Shown piece after piece: positions 1 to 6,723 of a DNA stretch of 36,939 bases. The stretch lies in contig SCSN01000004.1 of assembly GCA_004322205.1 (NCBI GenBank), forward strand, positions 1 to 36,939. Direction: 5' to 3'. The notes under the pieces were generated by a model. It did not search any database. It saw only the letters and a program-made list of their open reading frames with translations, and was not told the DNA's origin. This stretch comes from Patescibacteria group bacterium (lineage in GTDB: Bacteria > Patescibacteriota > Minisyncoccia > Phycocordibacterales > Zambryskibacteraceae). The position numbers and the translations under genes were made by a program. The stretch's first letter is position 1, and every line of letters starts with the position of its first letter.

Positions 1-128
1 TGGGCAGTTTCAGGAACGCAGGGTAGTCATTCCGAGGTAGGGCGAATGACGGGGTGAATGACTAGGTAAATCAGTCGGGATTTTGCTCAAAATGAGTCCG
101 AACAGTATCATACAAACACCACCAAATT

Positions 129-188
129 TGATTTGCCGAAGAACTTGCGGGTGCGCTTGATGTTTCGGTAGATGAGTTGTTGAAATGA
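129..188 (+). pseudogene. 3' remnant of an HTH (Cro/C1-type) regulator
   Basis: The frame ending at the TGA at 186-188 reads LAGALDVSVDELLK. This is the usual last-helix signature of XRE-family repressors (pattern LAxALxVSVDELL). Just upstream the matching residues (FDLPK) lie in another frame, as if one A had been lost at about 142, and nothing resembling the helix-turn-helix itself remains. The stop overlaps the ATG of the next gene (ATGA), as in an operon. I infer that a regulator gene once led this operon and was truncated. The similarity is short, so confidence is low. Confidence 0.35.
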
Positions 189-1009
189 CCATGTTAGACT
201 CTAATTTTATAAATGAATGGCAAGAACTAATTGGGGCCGCGCTTGGCCCTTTTCTTGCCGTTATTCTTTCCGCTATTGGATTTTGGATAAAATCCGTTAT
301 TGAGGATAAGAAAGAGCGGAAAGAATTTTTACGGAGAATAGAAATTAGTCTCGCAAGAAGTCTCAATGATATTTTCACTGCTCGCGAACAGTTGAGATGG
401 TTTTCTAGCCGCGTAAAAAATCTTGCAGCTGAATCAAGATCAATAACAGACGACAAGGTCTTTTTCTTGAATCGGGTGAACTTTCCGACTATGCGCGAAA
501 TTTACCGAGATATTGATATGCCAAACTTCAAAGTCAAAAGTTATTATCTGCATAACAAGATAATGTGGGTTGACGCTGGCACAAAAGAAATGAACGAAGT
601 TGTGTTAAATCTAAAAAGTGACTTTGAAGATTTGATACGACAAAACGAATTGCTTGTTGCGGTAATGAGGAACAGCCCCAACCCGAAAATGCAACGAAGC
701 GCATACGAACAAAATCTAGAATCTTTTGCAAACGCAATAGATGACTTCACCTCAAAAAGTATGGGGCAAGGAATTGAGATAATGACGCAGGTCAAAATCT
801 ACAATGAGAAATTACGACGCAGAAATGGTCACTTGTTCTTATGGAAGCAAGAAGGAACAAAATTTAAGTTTTTCCGAAATAAAAAAGAGCAAAAGGCGTT
901 TGCAAGAAATCTCGATTCACTAGATCGGATTGATAAAGTTATAGAAAAGGAGGTGCAGAACGCAATAACGAACGCAGAAGATAGGGCTAAAAAGCTAGTA
1001 CATACATAA
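185..1009 (+). CDS. Hypothetical protein with one N-terminal membrane helix
   Basis: This 274-residue protein is of unrecognised family. One hydrophobic segment lies at about residues 13-35 (GAALGPFLAVILSAIGFW), followed by a basic stretch (KKERKEFLRR) that would stay in the cytoplasm. The rest is charged and mostly helical, ending in a Lys/Glu-rich tail. The gene is visibly more AT-rich than its neighbours, which may mean a separate origin. The start at 185 overlaps the stop of an HTH-regulator remnant. An alternative ATG lies three codons downstream. No good ribosome binding site precedes either start, so translational coupling to the lost upstream gene is possible. A membrane-tethered role is inferred only from the hydrophobic helix. 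Confidence 0.7.
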   Translation: MTMLDSNFINEWQELIGAALGPFLAVILSAIGFWIKSVIEDKKERKEFLRRIEISLARSLNDIFTAREQLRWFSSRVKNLAAESRSITDDKVFFLNRVNFPTMREIYRDIDMPNFKVKSYYLHNKIMWVDAGTKEMNEVVLNLKSDFEDLIRQNELLVAVMRNSPNPKMQRSAYEQNLESFANAIDDFTSKSMGQGIEIMTQVKIYNEKLRRRNGHLFLWKQEGTKFKFFRNKKEQKAFARNLDSLDRIDKVIEKEVQNAITNAEDRAKKLVHT

Positions 1010-1031
1010 TTCAGCGGCGACTTGCCGATCA

Positions 1032-1060
1032 TTGACTTTTATTGCGTAATGTGCTAAGCT
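1032..1060 (+). promoter_or_regulatory. Sigma-70-type promoter, extended -10
   Basis: TTGACT (1032-1037), a 17-bp spacer, then TAAGCT (1055-1060) preceded by TGc. It predicts transcription from about 1067 into the gene at 1120, leaving a leader of about 50 nt. Confidence 0.6.
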
Positions 1061-1067
1061 GGTTGGC

Positions 1068-1087
1068 AATAAGCTAATCAGCTTATT
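1068..1087 (+). other. 5'-leader hairpin
   Basis: AATAAGCT-aatc-AGCTTATT is a perfect 8-bp stem followed by TTG. It would form at the very 5' end of the predicted transcript of the gene at 1120. It may stabilise the mRNA or act as a weak attenuator. Confidence 0.4.
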
Positions 1088-1119
1088 TTGTACACCACAA
1101 CAGAAGAAAGGAGTGAGAC

Positions 1120-1491
1120 ATGGGACTAGACCTGACCTTGCTGCCCCTCCGGGGACCGCAACAGATGGGCGACACTTCGGTTCTCTGCCATGATCGTTTG
1201 AGCTTCGATCGAGACTACGAGATCTTCGGTCAACTCACGGATGTTGGCGAGGGCAACAAGCCGACAATCAAGGCGAACTCGATCCCGCCGCAGATGTGGG
1301 TCGAGACGTACGAGGACGAGGGCATCAAACGACGCCGCGACGACAAGTACGGCACCGAGCTGACGTTCGTCTACGCCGAGCGGCTCAAGAAGCTAAAGGT
1401 GTCGGACGACGCGTCGGCCAAGAACAAGGCGATCAAGGCCTTCGTCGAGGCGTTACCGAACGACACGCCCATCCTCCTGCTCTGGCGGTGA
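1120..1491 (+). CDS. Small hypothetical protein (orphan cassette gene)
   Basis: This 123-residue soluble protein opens with MGLDLTLLPL and ends with PNDTPILLLWR. That layout (short start, HDxLxxxRDYxxF-like middle, hydrophobic end) recalls small hypothetical proteins of phages, but I cannot name a family. There is no membrane helix and the middle is highly charged. The start is well supported by AAAGGAGTGAGAC before the ATG. The gene is a stand-alone unit with its own promoter, leader hairpin and terminator. Its GC-rich codons (gag, aag, gtc, ctc) contrast with the AT-rich gene before it. Function is unknown. Confidence 0.75.
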   Translation: MGLDLTLLPLRGPQQMGDTSVLCHDRLSFDRDYEIFGQLTDVGEGNKPTIKANSIPPQMWVETYEDEGIKRRRDDKYGTELTFVYAERLKKLKVSDDASAKNKAIKAFVEALPNDTPILLLWR

Positions 1492-1520
1492 GGATAAAAT
1501 GTCTCACCGCCCACAACACA

Positions 1521-1556
1521 GGCGCACGACCTTCGGGTACGGCGCCTTTCTTTTTT
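1521..1556 (+). terminator. Intrinsic terminator, UUCG loop
   Basis: GGCGC and ACC pair with GGT and GCGCC around a TTCG tetraloop, with a small internal loop, followed by TTTCTTTTTT. It closes the cassette at 1120-1491. Confidence 0.75.
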
Positions 1557-1871
1557 CACAAAAAATTTCTATACTAATTTTACTTGTCGCCGTCAAAAAA
1601 CTTGGAAGCCCAAGCGAGGGCGCGGCGGAAGGGGGGTGTGGGGGGAATTCCGCCGCGCCCGAGCGTCCCGCCGGAGCGAAGCGGAGGCGGTCAGTCAGGG
1701 TTCTCCGCAAAATGGGTTCTGACTTTTTCAAACAAACACCACAATTCAAAACTTTTCAACTTTTTCGCTGGGGACAAGACCGCATGCTCGCCGCTCTTCG
1801 GCCCGAAAGATTAACGGTGCTCCCTGTTTCGCCACGCGAGCCCAGGTGGGTTCGCTTTTCGTTTTGAAAAA
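1557..1871. repeat. Gene-free palindrome-rich spacer
   Basis: I see no credible gene here; the listed ORFs lack coding character. It holds a perfect 13-bp inverted repeat, GGGCGCGGCGGAA (1618-1630) and TTCCGCCGCGCCC (1648-1660), around a G-rich loop. It also holds a hairpin AGTCAG...CTGACT followed by T5 (1693-1728) that could stop plus-strand transcription. The stretch AATGGGTTCTGAC near 1712 resembles the inverse of GTCCGAACCCATT at the window end, so it is probably dispersed repeat material. Confidence 0.5.
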
Positions 1872-2231
1872 TCACTTCTCGCTCCTCTTTTTATCAAATA
1901 ATACTTTGTAGCCGGCGAATTCCCTCGCAAGCATCCTCCCCACAACGGCAGTGTCGGGGGACGGTCCGAATTCGGTGCTCCAACCCCAGAGCTTGATTGT
2001 CTTTGCAATATGATTGAGAAGAATCTTACCGCCGCCCAGTGGAAAAATTTTTACATTCGGATCGGTCACCATAATTTCCTTTTCAAATTTTGCAAGAATA
2101 TCCCTATGGAAAGAAGAATCTGTGTCTGCGCGAAGAAAAAGAGTTCGTTTCCGGGAATCGTCAGTTACTTGAATCAAAAGATACTTCCGCCCCGGGCCTC
2201 TTATTGCCACAACGGGAATTTTAGATAGCAT
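1872..2231 (-). CDS. Janus/Ocnus-family phosphohistidine phosphatase
   Basis: The 119-residue protein aligns by eye with animal PHPT1 (protein histidine phosphatase, about 125 aa) along its length. KYLLIQV matches the first strand, FHRDILAKFE matches the helix carrying the catalytic histidine (YHADIYDK in human PHPT1), and LGGGKI matches the LGGGRI phosphate-binding turn. WGWSTEFGPSPD matches YGYSMAYGP and YKVLF matches the last strand. The family removes phosphate from phosphohistidine. A cytoplasmic role is inferred because no signal or membrane helix is present. The gene lies 3 bp downstream of the PH/AlbA_2 gene, so the two are probably co-transcribed. The substrate is not indicated by context. 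Confidence 0.75.
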   Translation of the reverse strand: MLSKIPVVAIRGPGRKYLLIQVTDDSRKRTLFLRADTDSSFHRDILAKFEKEIMVTDPNVKIFPLGGGKILLNHIAKTIKLWGWSTEFGPSPDTAVVGRMLAREFAGYKVLFDKKRSEK

Positions 2232-2234
2232 ACT

Positions 2235-3227
2235 TTACTTCTGCCAATGCGATTCGATATAAGAGTTGACTTCGCTTACCTTGAGGGGGGTAGTGGTATT
2301 GCCGGTGCGAATGTAGAACTCCTCCTCCCCGTTGGCGCGTACATAAGCCGGTTTCGGAGACGGCACCACCTCGATAAGACAGATATTCTTCTCCTCAATT
2401 CGCTCAAAAGATAGGTCAACGTACTGACGGAATTCCGCGCCGATAGTTGTCTTAAAAGCCTGATTGAAGTGATTCTCAAACCCGTCCTTATCCTTACGGA
2501 TAAGCGTTTTGATGTCATCTTCGAGTCCGGCAATACCACCGTTGTCAGAAACACCGACAATAAGGTTGCCGCCGTCAGAGTTGAGAAAAGCGGCAATGGT
2601 TTTCATGACCGAGCGCTCGAGGTCCTTATTGACTGCTTTGCGTTTGGTATCCCAGCGAAACGTTTGCTTGAACTCCAGTCGGCGGTTCTCGCCCTCGAGA
2701 ATCAAATCGAGAATGGAAAACTTTTTGCTCTCCGGCGGTTTGCGGCGGATTGCAAGATCAACTGTGTCCTTGACAATATTGGCGTAAATCTCCGCATTTT
2801 CAACACTTCTGATGCAGAGTGGCCTTTCCGAGACCAAAGTGTGAACAACAATTGTGCCGTAGTTAAGGAAAAATTCGAGAGGCGAGCGCTTGTATTCAAC
2901 GGAGGAGACATTCTTTAGCATGATGGAGTTCTCGCGATTGAACATCATACCCCAGCGGTGGACAATTTCTTTTTCCTTGATGCGATACTCCTCGCTGTGC
3001 CAGCGCAGAAACACCCCGAGGGTGACGAGCAATTGGAGAATTGAGGCGGCAATGACGAGAAAAATATCGTAGCGGATGAGCCTGCCGATAAAAGTTTGTC
3101 TGTAAAGCTGCTCGTAGTTGGCAATAAACGAAATGGCAAATAGAACGATGCTGATACCGACCTCCACTCCAATAATTCGGCGGATCAGGACGAGCGGACT
3201 CTGCCGTATCACCACAGGGTATCGCAT
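2235..3227 (-). CDS. Membrane PH-domain / AlbA_2 (Schlafen-type) fusion protein
   Basis: This 330-residue protein has two parts. The N-terminus has two membrane helices (about 14-35 and 48-72) followed by a bacterial PH-like segment (about 75-160, with YRIKEKEIVHRWG), the YdbS-type layout. The C-terminus (about 175-325) is an AlbA_2 domain, seen from LEFKQTFRW, NSDGGNLIVGVSDNG and a closing FYIRTGNTTTPL. AlbA_2 domains occur in Schlafen-like and transcription-regulator proteins and may bind nucleic acid or nucleotide. Fusing it to a membrane PH module is unusual. The start ATG has an extended -10 (TGaTATGAT) ending 6 nt upstream and no ribosome binding site, suggesting a leaderless mRNA. It leads an operon with the phosphohistidine phosphatase. 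Confidence 0.75.
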   Translation of the reverse strand: MRYPVVIRQSPLVLIRRIIGVEVGISIVLFAISFIANYEQLYRQTFIGRLIRYDIFLVIAASILQLLVTLGVFLRWHSEEYRIKEKEIVHRWGMMFNRENSIMLKNVSSVEYKRSPLEFFLNYGTIVVHTLVSERPLCIRSVENAEIYANIVKDTVDLAIRRKPPESKKFSILDLILEGENRRLEFKQTFRWDTKRKAVNKDLERSVMKTIAAFLNSDGGNLIVGVSDNGGIAGLEDDIKTLIRKDKDGFENHFNQAFKTTIGAEFRQYVDLSFERIEEKNICLIEVVPSPKPAYVRANGEEEFYIRTGNTTTPLKVSEVNSYIESHWQK

Positions 3228-3257
3228 GACATCATCATATCACCCCGAAAGAGGCTC

Positions 3258-3300
3258 CGCATCTGACGGGCCAGGCAGGCCTGCCGCCGGCAAGGCAGAG
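3258..3300. repeat. GC-rich palindromic repeat (GGCAGGCCTGCC type)
   Basis: The intergenic gap downstream of ddl holds GGCAGGCCTGCCGCCGGC, a nested palindrome. Similar GCCTGC/GGCAGG pieces recur at 18943-18972, 27171-27212 and 35083-35182, so this is probably a dispersed element. Confidence 0.45.
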
Positions 3301-3325
3301 AAAACGCTCTCATGCGCTTGACGCT

Positions 3326-4315
3326 CTAGCCGCGGCGCAGAGCTAAATGAACAAGATGATCCAGAAAGTCAGGAAAAGACAGCTCTGCCACTTCCAGAGC
3401 CTTTGGAAGAAGTGATTTGGGCGTCAGGCCGGGTAGGGCGTTGGCCTCGATGAGATAGACCCCCCGCTTGGGGTGGATGATGAAATCGGCGTTGGAATAG
3501 TGCCGCAGTCCGAGCGCCCGGTGAACCTTCATCGCCCAATTCTGAATTTGCTCTTTTTCCTCACGAGAAAATTTGCTGGGACAGATTTTTTCCGTTTCCC
3601 CGACATATTTGGACTGGTAATCAAAAAAGTGTTTCCCCGGCGGCCGCACCACTTCTACTGGAAAAAGCGAATAAAGACTGCGGTCGGTGGCACTCTCGAC
3701 GACACTTGCCGTTGCCTCCCGTCCCGGAATATATTCCTCGATAAGCACATGCCCGCCGTGGCGGAAAGCTTCTTCGATCCCTAGCGCAAATTCAGGAAAA
3801 GTTCGAGCAACAGAAATACCAATGGAAGAGCCGCCGAAGAGCGGTTTAACAATTGAGGGCTGGGGAAAGGTCTTGAAGAGCTCGAGGGCGTTGCGGTGAG
3901 TGTTTGCAGAATGCGGCAAGACGGCGGAAACTGGCGTCTTGATCCCGTGATTTTCAAAAATCTGCTTAGACCGAGCTTTGTTCATTGAAAGCGCCGCCGA
4001 GAGCGCCCTTGAGCCGGTATAAGGAATCCCAAAATACTCGAGCTGGGTCTGGACTTTGCCGTCCTCGCCGTAGGCGCCGTGCAGAGCGTTGACTACCAAA
4101 TCCGCCTCGCGAAGTGCCCGCTCCGGCAAGAGAGTCACACCCCGAACATGCCAATCGCCGTCTTGGGAAATAAAAATGTCGAGCGGGACATACTTTTCCG
4201 GCAGATGCCGCAAAACTTGTGCCCCGCTCTGAAGCGAAACCTCGTATTCAGGAGAGGGGCCGCCGCGCAGCACTCCGACGCGGAGCTTGCCGCGGTTCAA
4301 GACATCGGTTGACAT
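3326..4315 (-). CDS. ddl: D-alanine--D-alanine ligase
   Basis: This ATP-grasp ligase joins two D-alanines for peptidoglycan precursors in the cytoplasm. Visible motifs are the N-terminal glycine-rich loop with the conserved Glu (RGGPSPEYEVS), the ATP-binding loop (KPLFGGSSIGIS), EEYIPGREAT, and the metal/substrate region NADFIIHP followed by LIEANALPGLTPKSLLPK. The last replaces the common EVNTxPGMT with EANALPGLT, keeping the metal-binding Glu and Asn. I place the start at 4315 (329 aa), not at the track's 4387. Homology begins there, and a TACAAT -10 ends 6 nt before this ATG, suggesting a leaderless mRNA. A terminated structured RNA lies just upstream. Confidence 0.92.
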   Translation of the reverse strand: MSTDVLNRGKLRVGVLRGGPSPEYEVSLQSGAQVLRHLPEKYVPLDIFISQDGDWHVRGVTLLPERALREADLVVNALHGAYGEDGKVQTQLEYFGIPYTGSRALSAALSMNKARSKQIFENHGIKTPVSAVLPHSANTHRNALELFKTFPQPSIVKPLFGGSSIGISVARTFPEFALGIEEAFRHGGHVLIEEYIPGREATASVVESATDRSLYSLFPVEVVRPPGKHFFDYQSKYVGETEKICPSKFSREEKEQIQNWAMKVHRALGLRHYSNADFIIHPKRGVYLIEANALPGLTPKSLLPKALEVAELSFPDFLDHLVHLALRRG

Positions 4316-4341
4316 AACTTCATTGTATAAAAGCAAACTGT

Positions 4342-4372
4342 AAAACGAAAGCCGCCGAGGTGATTCGGCGGC
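4342..4372 (-). terminator. Intrinsic terminator of the structured RNA / uvrC unit
   Basis: On the minus strand GCCGCCGA-atcacc-TCGGCGGC forms an 8-bp GC-rich stem followed by TTTCGTTTT. It separates the upstream unit from ddl. Confidence 0.75.
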
Positions 4373-4508
4373 CGGCAGACCTGGCAAGCGCTGGGATGAT
4401 CGCGGCAGAGGGACATTTACTCAATGAGAAATGTCTACTGCTGGTCTAACCTCCTTTCTTAGCGACCATGAGGGTTTCCATCGAGGGGTGTATCCAGCGC
4501 TTGCCTCT
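4342..4508 (-). ncRNA. Candidate structured RNA with closing helix and terminator
   Basis: On the minus strand TTGCGC-16-TAAAAT (4537-4542, 4515-4520) predicts a start near 4508. The RNA would open with GGCAAGCGCTGG (4505-4494), which pairs perfectly over 12 bp with CCAGCGCTTGCC (4394-4383). Inside are a hairpin whose loop shows AAAGGAGG, a perfect anti-SD match (GGT.CTAA / TTAG.ACC stem), and a second hairpin GACATTT...AAATGTC. A terminator follows at once. The only start codon near the SD gives the 7-codon reading MVAKKGG, which lies before it, so the SD does not serve an ORF. It could instead be a uvrC 3' UTR. The class is not recognised. Confidence 0.5.
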
Positions 4509-4531
4509 ATTTTCATTTTACAAAACCCAGC

Positions 4532-5911
4532 CTAATGCGCAAGGCGGCCCTTTCTCATCCTTCGTCGGTGATAACTTACAGCAAAGCGGTGAGCCTCTGC
4601 ATTCACAAGCAGAATTTCTCTCGTATGATTCTCAATTATTCCTTTTTTTCCTAAAACCTCCTTCGGCCGATGTTTTTCATTTTTGACAACCGAGACAACT
4701 TCGATGTTGAAACCTCGCCCCGCAAGCACTTCTCGTGCAATGTTTCTCTGTGCCCCCCCTCCATCAACCACAATCACCTGCGGCAGAGGCCATTCTGCGT
4801 GACCGAGGCGCCGAACAAGCACTTCTTTTAGATTGGTAATATCGTCAATTGAGACTCTAAGCCTGCTCTGCCCGGTCGGCGGTCTGGTGCCGCGAATCTT
4901 AAACTTTCGGTATTCGCTTCCCTCTAACTCGCTGTTCTCGGCAACAACCATCACTCCCACTGTTTCCGCTCCGGCACTATGCGCAATGTCATAAGCTTCA
5001 ATCCGAAAGGAATCTTCGAGTTTCGCATTTCGATTCTCGAATTTCGTTCGCTTAAGCAACGAAACGTCCTGAATATGTTCGAGTGCGAAAATTTTCCGCC
5101 TTAGCTCATCCGCTTTCTCAAATTGAAGCGCTTTGGCAGCTTCTCTCATCTCTCGCTCGAGATTTTTTACAACTTCTCTTTTCTTACCGCTGAAAAAAAG
5201 GATGATATTCCGAATTGTCTTAGCGTAATCTTTTTGCGATATTTCGCCGGTACAAACTCCGGGACAAAGGCCAATTTGTCTATTGAAACAAGGTTTGGAA
5301 ACTTTTGTCTTTCCAGACACAGAAGTTATCCCAACATTCTCAAGTTTGTCAGTGTGTTGTTCTGATGACGGAGAGCATTTATCCCTAAAAGGGAAAATTT
5401 TGCGGATAATCTTGAGCGCTTCTTTGAGTTGGGCGCCATGGGGAAAAGGGCCCGCCACAAAATGAACAGCGAATGAGGAATAAGGAATGACGAGTAACTT
5501 TGTGGATTCATTCTTTATTCCCAATTCCTTATTCTTTATTCGGAAAAGTTCCTTTTGTCGCATTGTTAAAACTCTTGGGAACTTTTCCTTTATGATAACC
5601 ACATAGTTATAGCTTTTATCGTCTTTTTCGCGAACGTTATATGGCGGCTGGAACTTTTTTATGTAGTTGGCTTCGAGAATCAAAGCTTCCAGAACAGAAT
5701 CAGTTTGCTCACACTCAATCTTGTCAGCTTCTTGAACCATTTTGGCAATGCGAAGCCCCCGCACCATTGTCAAATCATTTGAAAAGTAGCTTTTAATACG
5801 ATCGTGAAGAGAGGTTGCTTTTCCGACGTATAGAATCTCCTTGCCAGTTTTAAAAAAGTAAACCCCCGGAGTGTCAGGCAGATCAAGTTTCCTCAAATCT
5901 TGACTGGTCAT
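4532..5911 (-). CDS. uvrC: Excinuclease ABC subunit C, short form
   Basis: UvrC makes both incisions in nucleotide excision repair after UvrA/UvrB have marked the lesion. The N-terminal GIY-YIG nuclease is seen as DTPGVYFFK and ILYVGKA (about 13-35). The cysteine motif is CFNRQIGLCPGVC. A UVR helix pair follows (about 255-290, LQFEKADELRRKI), then the RNase H-like domain with EAYDIAH, VVDGGGAQRN and AHRFAVSYHRRR. The protein stops just after this point, so the C-terminal helix-hairpin-helix tail of typical ~600-aa UvrC is absent, with no sign of a frameshift. An extra ~20-residue segment near residue 130-150 is encoded by an inverted repeat. The ATG at 5911 is preferred to the TTG at 5920, with TATCTT ending 7 nt upstream. 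Confidence 0.92.
   Translation of the reverse strand: MTSQDLRKLDLPDTPGVYFFKTGKEILYVGKATSLHDRIKSYFSNDLTMVRGLRIAKMVQEADKIECEQTDSVLEALILEANYIKKFQPPYNVREKDDKSYNYVVIIKEKFPRVLTMRQKELFRIKNKELGIKNESTKLLVIPYSSFAVHFVAGPFPHGAQLKEALKIIRKIFPFRDKCSPSSEQHTDKLENVGITSVSGKTKVSKPCFNRQIGLCPGVCTGEISQKDYAKTIRNIILFFSGKKREVVKNLEREMREAAKALQFEKADELRRKIFALEHIQDVSLLKRTKFENRNAKLEDSFRIEAYDIAHSAGAETVGVMVVAENSELEGSEYRKFKIRGTRPPTGQSRLRVSIDDITNLKEVLVRRLGHAEWPLPQVIVVDGGGAQRNIAREVLAGRGFNIEVVSVVKNEKHRPKEVLGKKGIIENHTREILLVNAEAHRFAVSYHRRRMRKGRLAH
5478..5534. repeat. Inverted repeat inserted in frame in uvrC
   Basis: GAATAAGGAAT (5478-5488) and ATTCCTTATTC (5524-5534) are perfect 11-bp arms inside uvrC. They encode the lineage-specific stretch around NKELGIKNES. 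Similar AATAAGGAAT pieces occur outside genes at about 29243 and 32343. Confidence 0.55.
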
Positions 5912-5928
5912 CGCCTTCAAGATACGCT
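5900..5928 (+). promoter_or_regulatory. Promoter overlapping the uvrC start
   Basis: TTGACT (5900-5905), 17-bp spacer, TACGCT (5923-5928). It would transcribe the small gene at 5965 with a leader of about 30 nt. The proposed uvrC -10 (TATCTT on the minus strand, 5919-5924) overlaps it, so the two divergent starts may compete. Confidence 0.5.
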
Positions 5929-5964
5929 ACGCGAGGAACGCACGCAAACTTCCAAGGAGGAGTT

Positions 5965-6192
5965 ATGAGCATCGACAATCGACCGCTGCCAGACGAGCAG
6001 GCCCGGACACTTTCGGATGACGCTCATCAGGTTTGCCGGGCCCTCAACGGGTATCTGTCGCCGGAAGTCAGAAGCGACTTCCGGGCAAGGTTGAATGAGC
6101 TTCAGGAACTCTGTCCAAACTACCCCCACACTGGTTCGTCGCCGGATATGGTAAACGACCAGTGCGAGATCTGCTGCGCCTACGCAAGCTAG
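5965..6192 (+). CDS. Small hypothetical protein with C-terminal Cys cluster
   Basis: This 75-residue acidic protein is unrecognised. It begins MSIDNRPLPDEQ, has an amphipathic middle (VRSDFRARLNELQEL) and ends in a cysteine-rich tail (QCEICCAYAS). The C-x2-CC tail could bind a metal, but with so few ligands this is speculation. The start is firmly set by AAGGAGGAGTT before the ATG. The gene is a self-contained unit: its promoter overlaps uvrC divergently, and its terminator begins one base after the stop codon. Confidence 0.7.
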   Translation: MSIDNRPLPDEQARTLSDDAHQVCRALNGYLSPEVRSDFRARLNELQELCPNYPHTGSSPDMVNDQCEICCAYAS

Positions 6193-6218
6193 AGAGACCT
6201 TCGGGTCTCTTTTCCTTT
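6193..6218 (+). terminator. Intrinsic terminator, UUCG loop
   Basis: AGAGACC-TTCG-GGTCTCT followed by TTTCCTTT. The perfect 7-bp stem begins immediately after the TAG of the 75-aa gene. Confidence 0.85.
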
Positions 6219-6229
6219 ATATGAAATAA

Positions 6230-6265
6230 CCCCGCCCCCACATTTTTCACATGTGAGGAGCGGGG
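6230..6265 (-). terminator. Convergent terminator of the 83-aa gene
   Basis: On the minus strand CCCCGC..C.CACAT pairs with ATGTGGGGGCGGGG around a short A-rich loop, followed by TTATTT. The T-tract is weak but the stem is long. Confidence 0.6.
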
Positions 6266-6281
6266 CAACTGCTCCGAGCTT

Positions 6282-6533
6282 CTACTGAAGCCCCCGAGCT
6301 CGGAGGTTCTCTTCGGCACGCTTGCGGAGCTCACAGGTCGCGATGTCACCTCTTTCACCCTTCTCCGCCTTCCCTTTCCAGAGAAGCTCCGGGGGTATTT
6401 GGGTAGGTAGGATGATGCCGAGAGACTCTCGCCGCTGAAGGCGCGGAGCAGAGATCGTGTGAATCTCCATCTCGGGTCGAAGAGCATCCCGAAGCCGACC
6501 GATCAGACCGACCAGTGGATTTCGCATATTCAA
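6282..6533 (-). CDS. Small basic hypothetical protein (orphan cassette gene)
   Basis: This protein of 81-83 residues is rich in Arg and Glu and has no membrane helix or motif that I know. The start is ambiguous. A TTG at 6533 lies 5 nt after AGGAG, while an ATG at 6527 (MRNPLVGLIG) lies 11 nt after it; the spacing favours TTG. The gene has its own consensus promoter (6581-6610) and a terminator facing that of the neighbouring 75-aa gene. Function is unknown. Confidence 0.65.
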   Translation of the reverse strand: MNMRNPLVGLIGRLRDALRPEMEIHTISAPRLQRRESLGIILPTQIPPELLWKGKAEKGERGDIATCELRKRAEENLRARGLQ

Positions 6534-6580
6534 AGGTTCTCCTCTCCGTCCGGGTACCTACTCTTTCCGACTCTTTTTTT

Positions 6581-6610
6581 ATCATACAGCAAATAATACT
6601 CGATTGTCAA
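6581..6610 (-). promoter_or_regulatory. Sigma-70-type promoter of the 83-aa gene
   Basis: On the minus strand TTGACA (6610-6605), 18-bp spacer, TATGAT (6586-6581). It is divergent from the promoter at 6648. Confidence 0.75.
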
Positions 6611-6647
6611 TAGAGACAGGAATTGTGCACCACATTACCACACGTTC

Positions 6648-6676
6648 TTGACATAGTACATCTTTTTGTTTATAAT
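6648..6676 (+). promoter_or_regulatory. Perfect consensus sigma-70 promoter
   Basis: TTGACA (6648-6653), exactly 17 bp, TATAAT (6671-6676). Every base matches consensus. It drives the 378-aa repeat protein from about 6683, with a leader of about 40 nt and an AAGGAAGGGG ribosome binding site. Confidence 0.9.
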
Positions 6677-6723
6677 GTATCACGGAAAGTACCTTATAAT
6701 CTACCCTCTCAAGGAAGGGGTCA

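Noticed and set aside
10-456. 148-aa minus-strand ORF at the window start
   Set aside because: It is a shadow of the plus-strand membrane gene, with no start signal.
1499-1867. Overlapping ORFs in the palindrome-rich spacer
   Set aside because: They cross a terminator and inverted repeats; composition is not protein-like.
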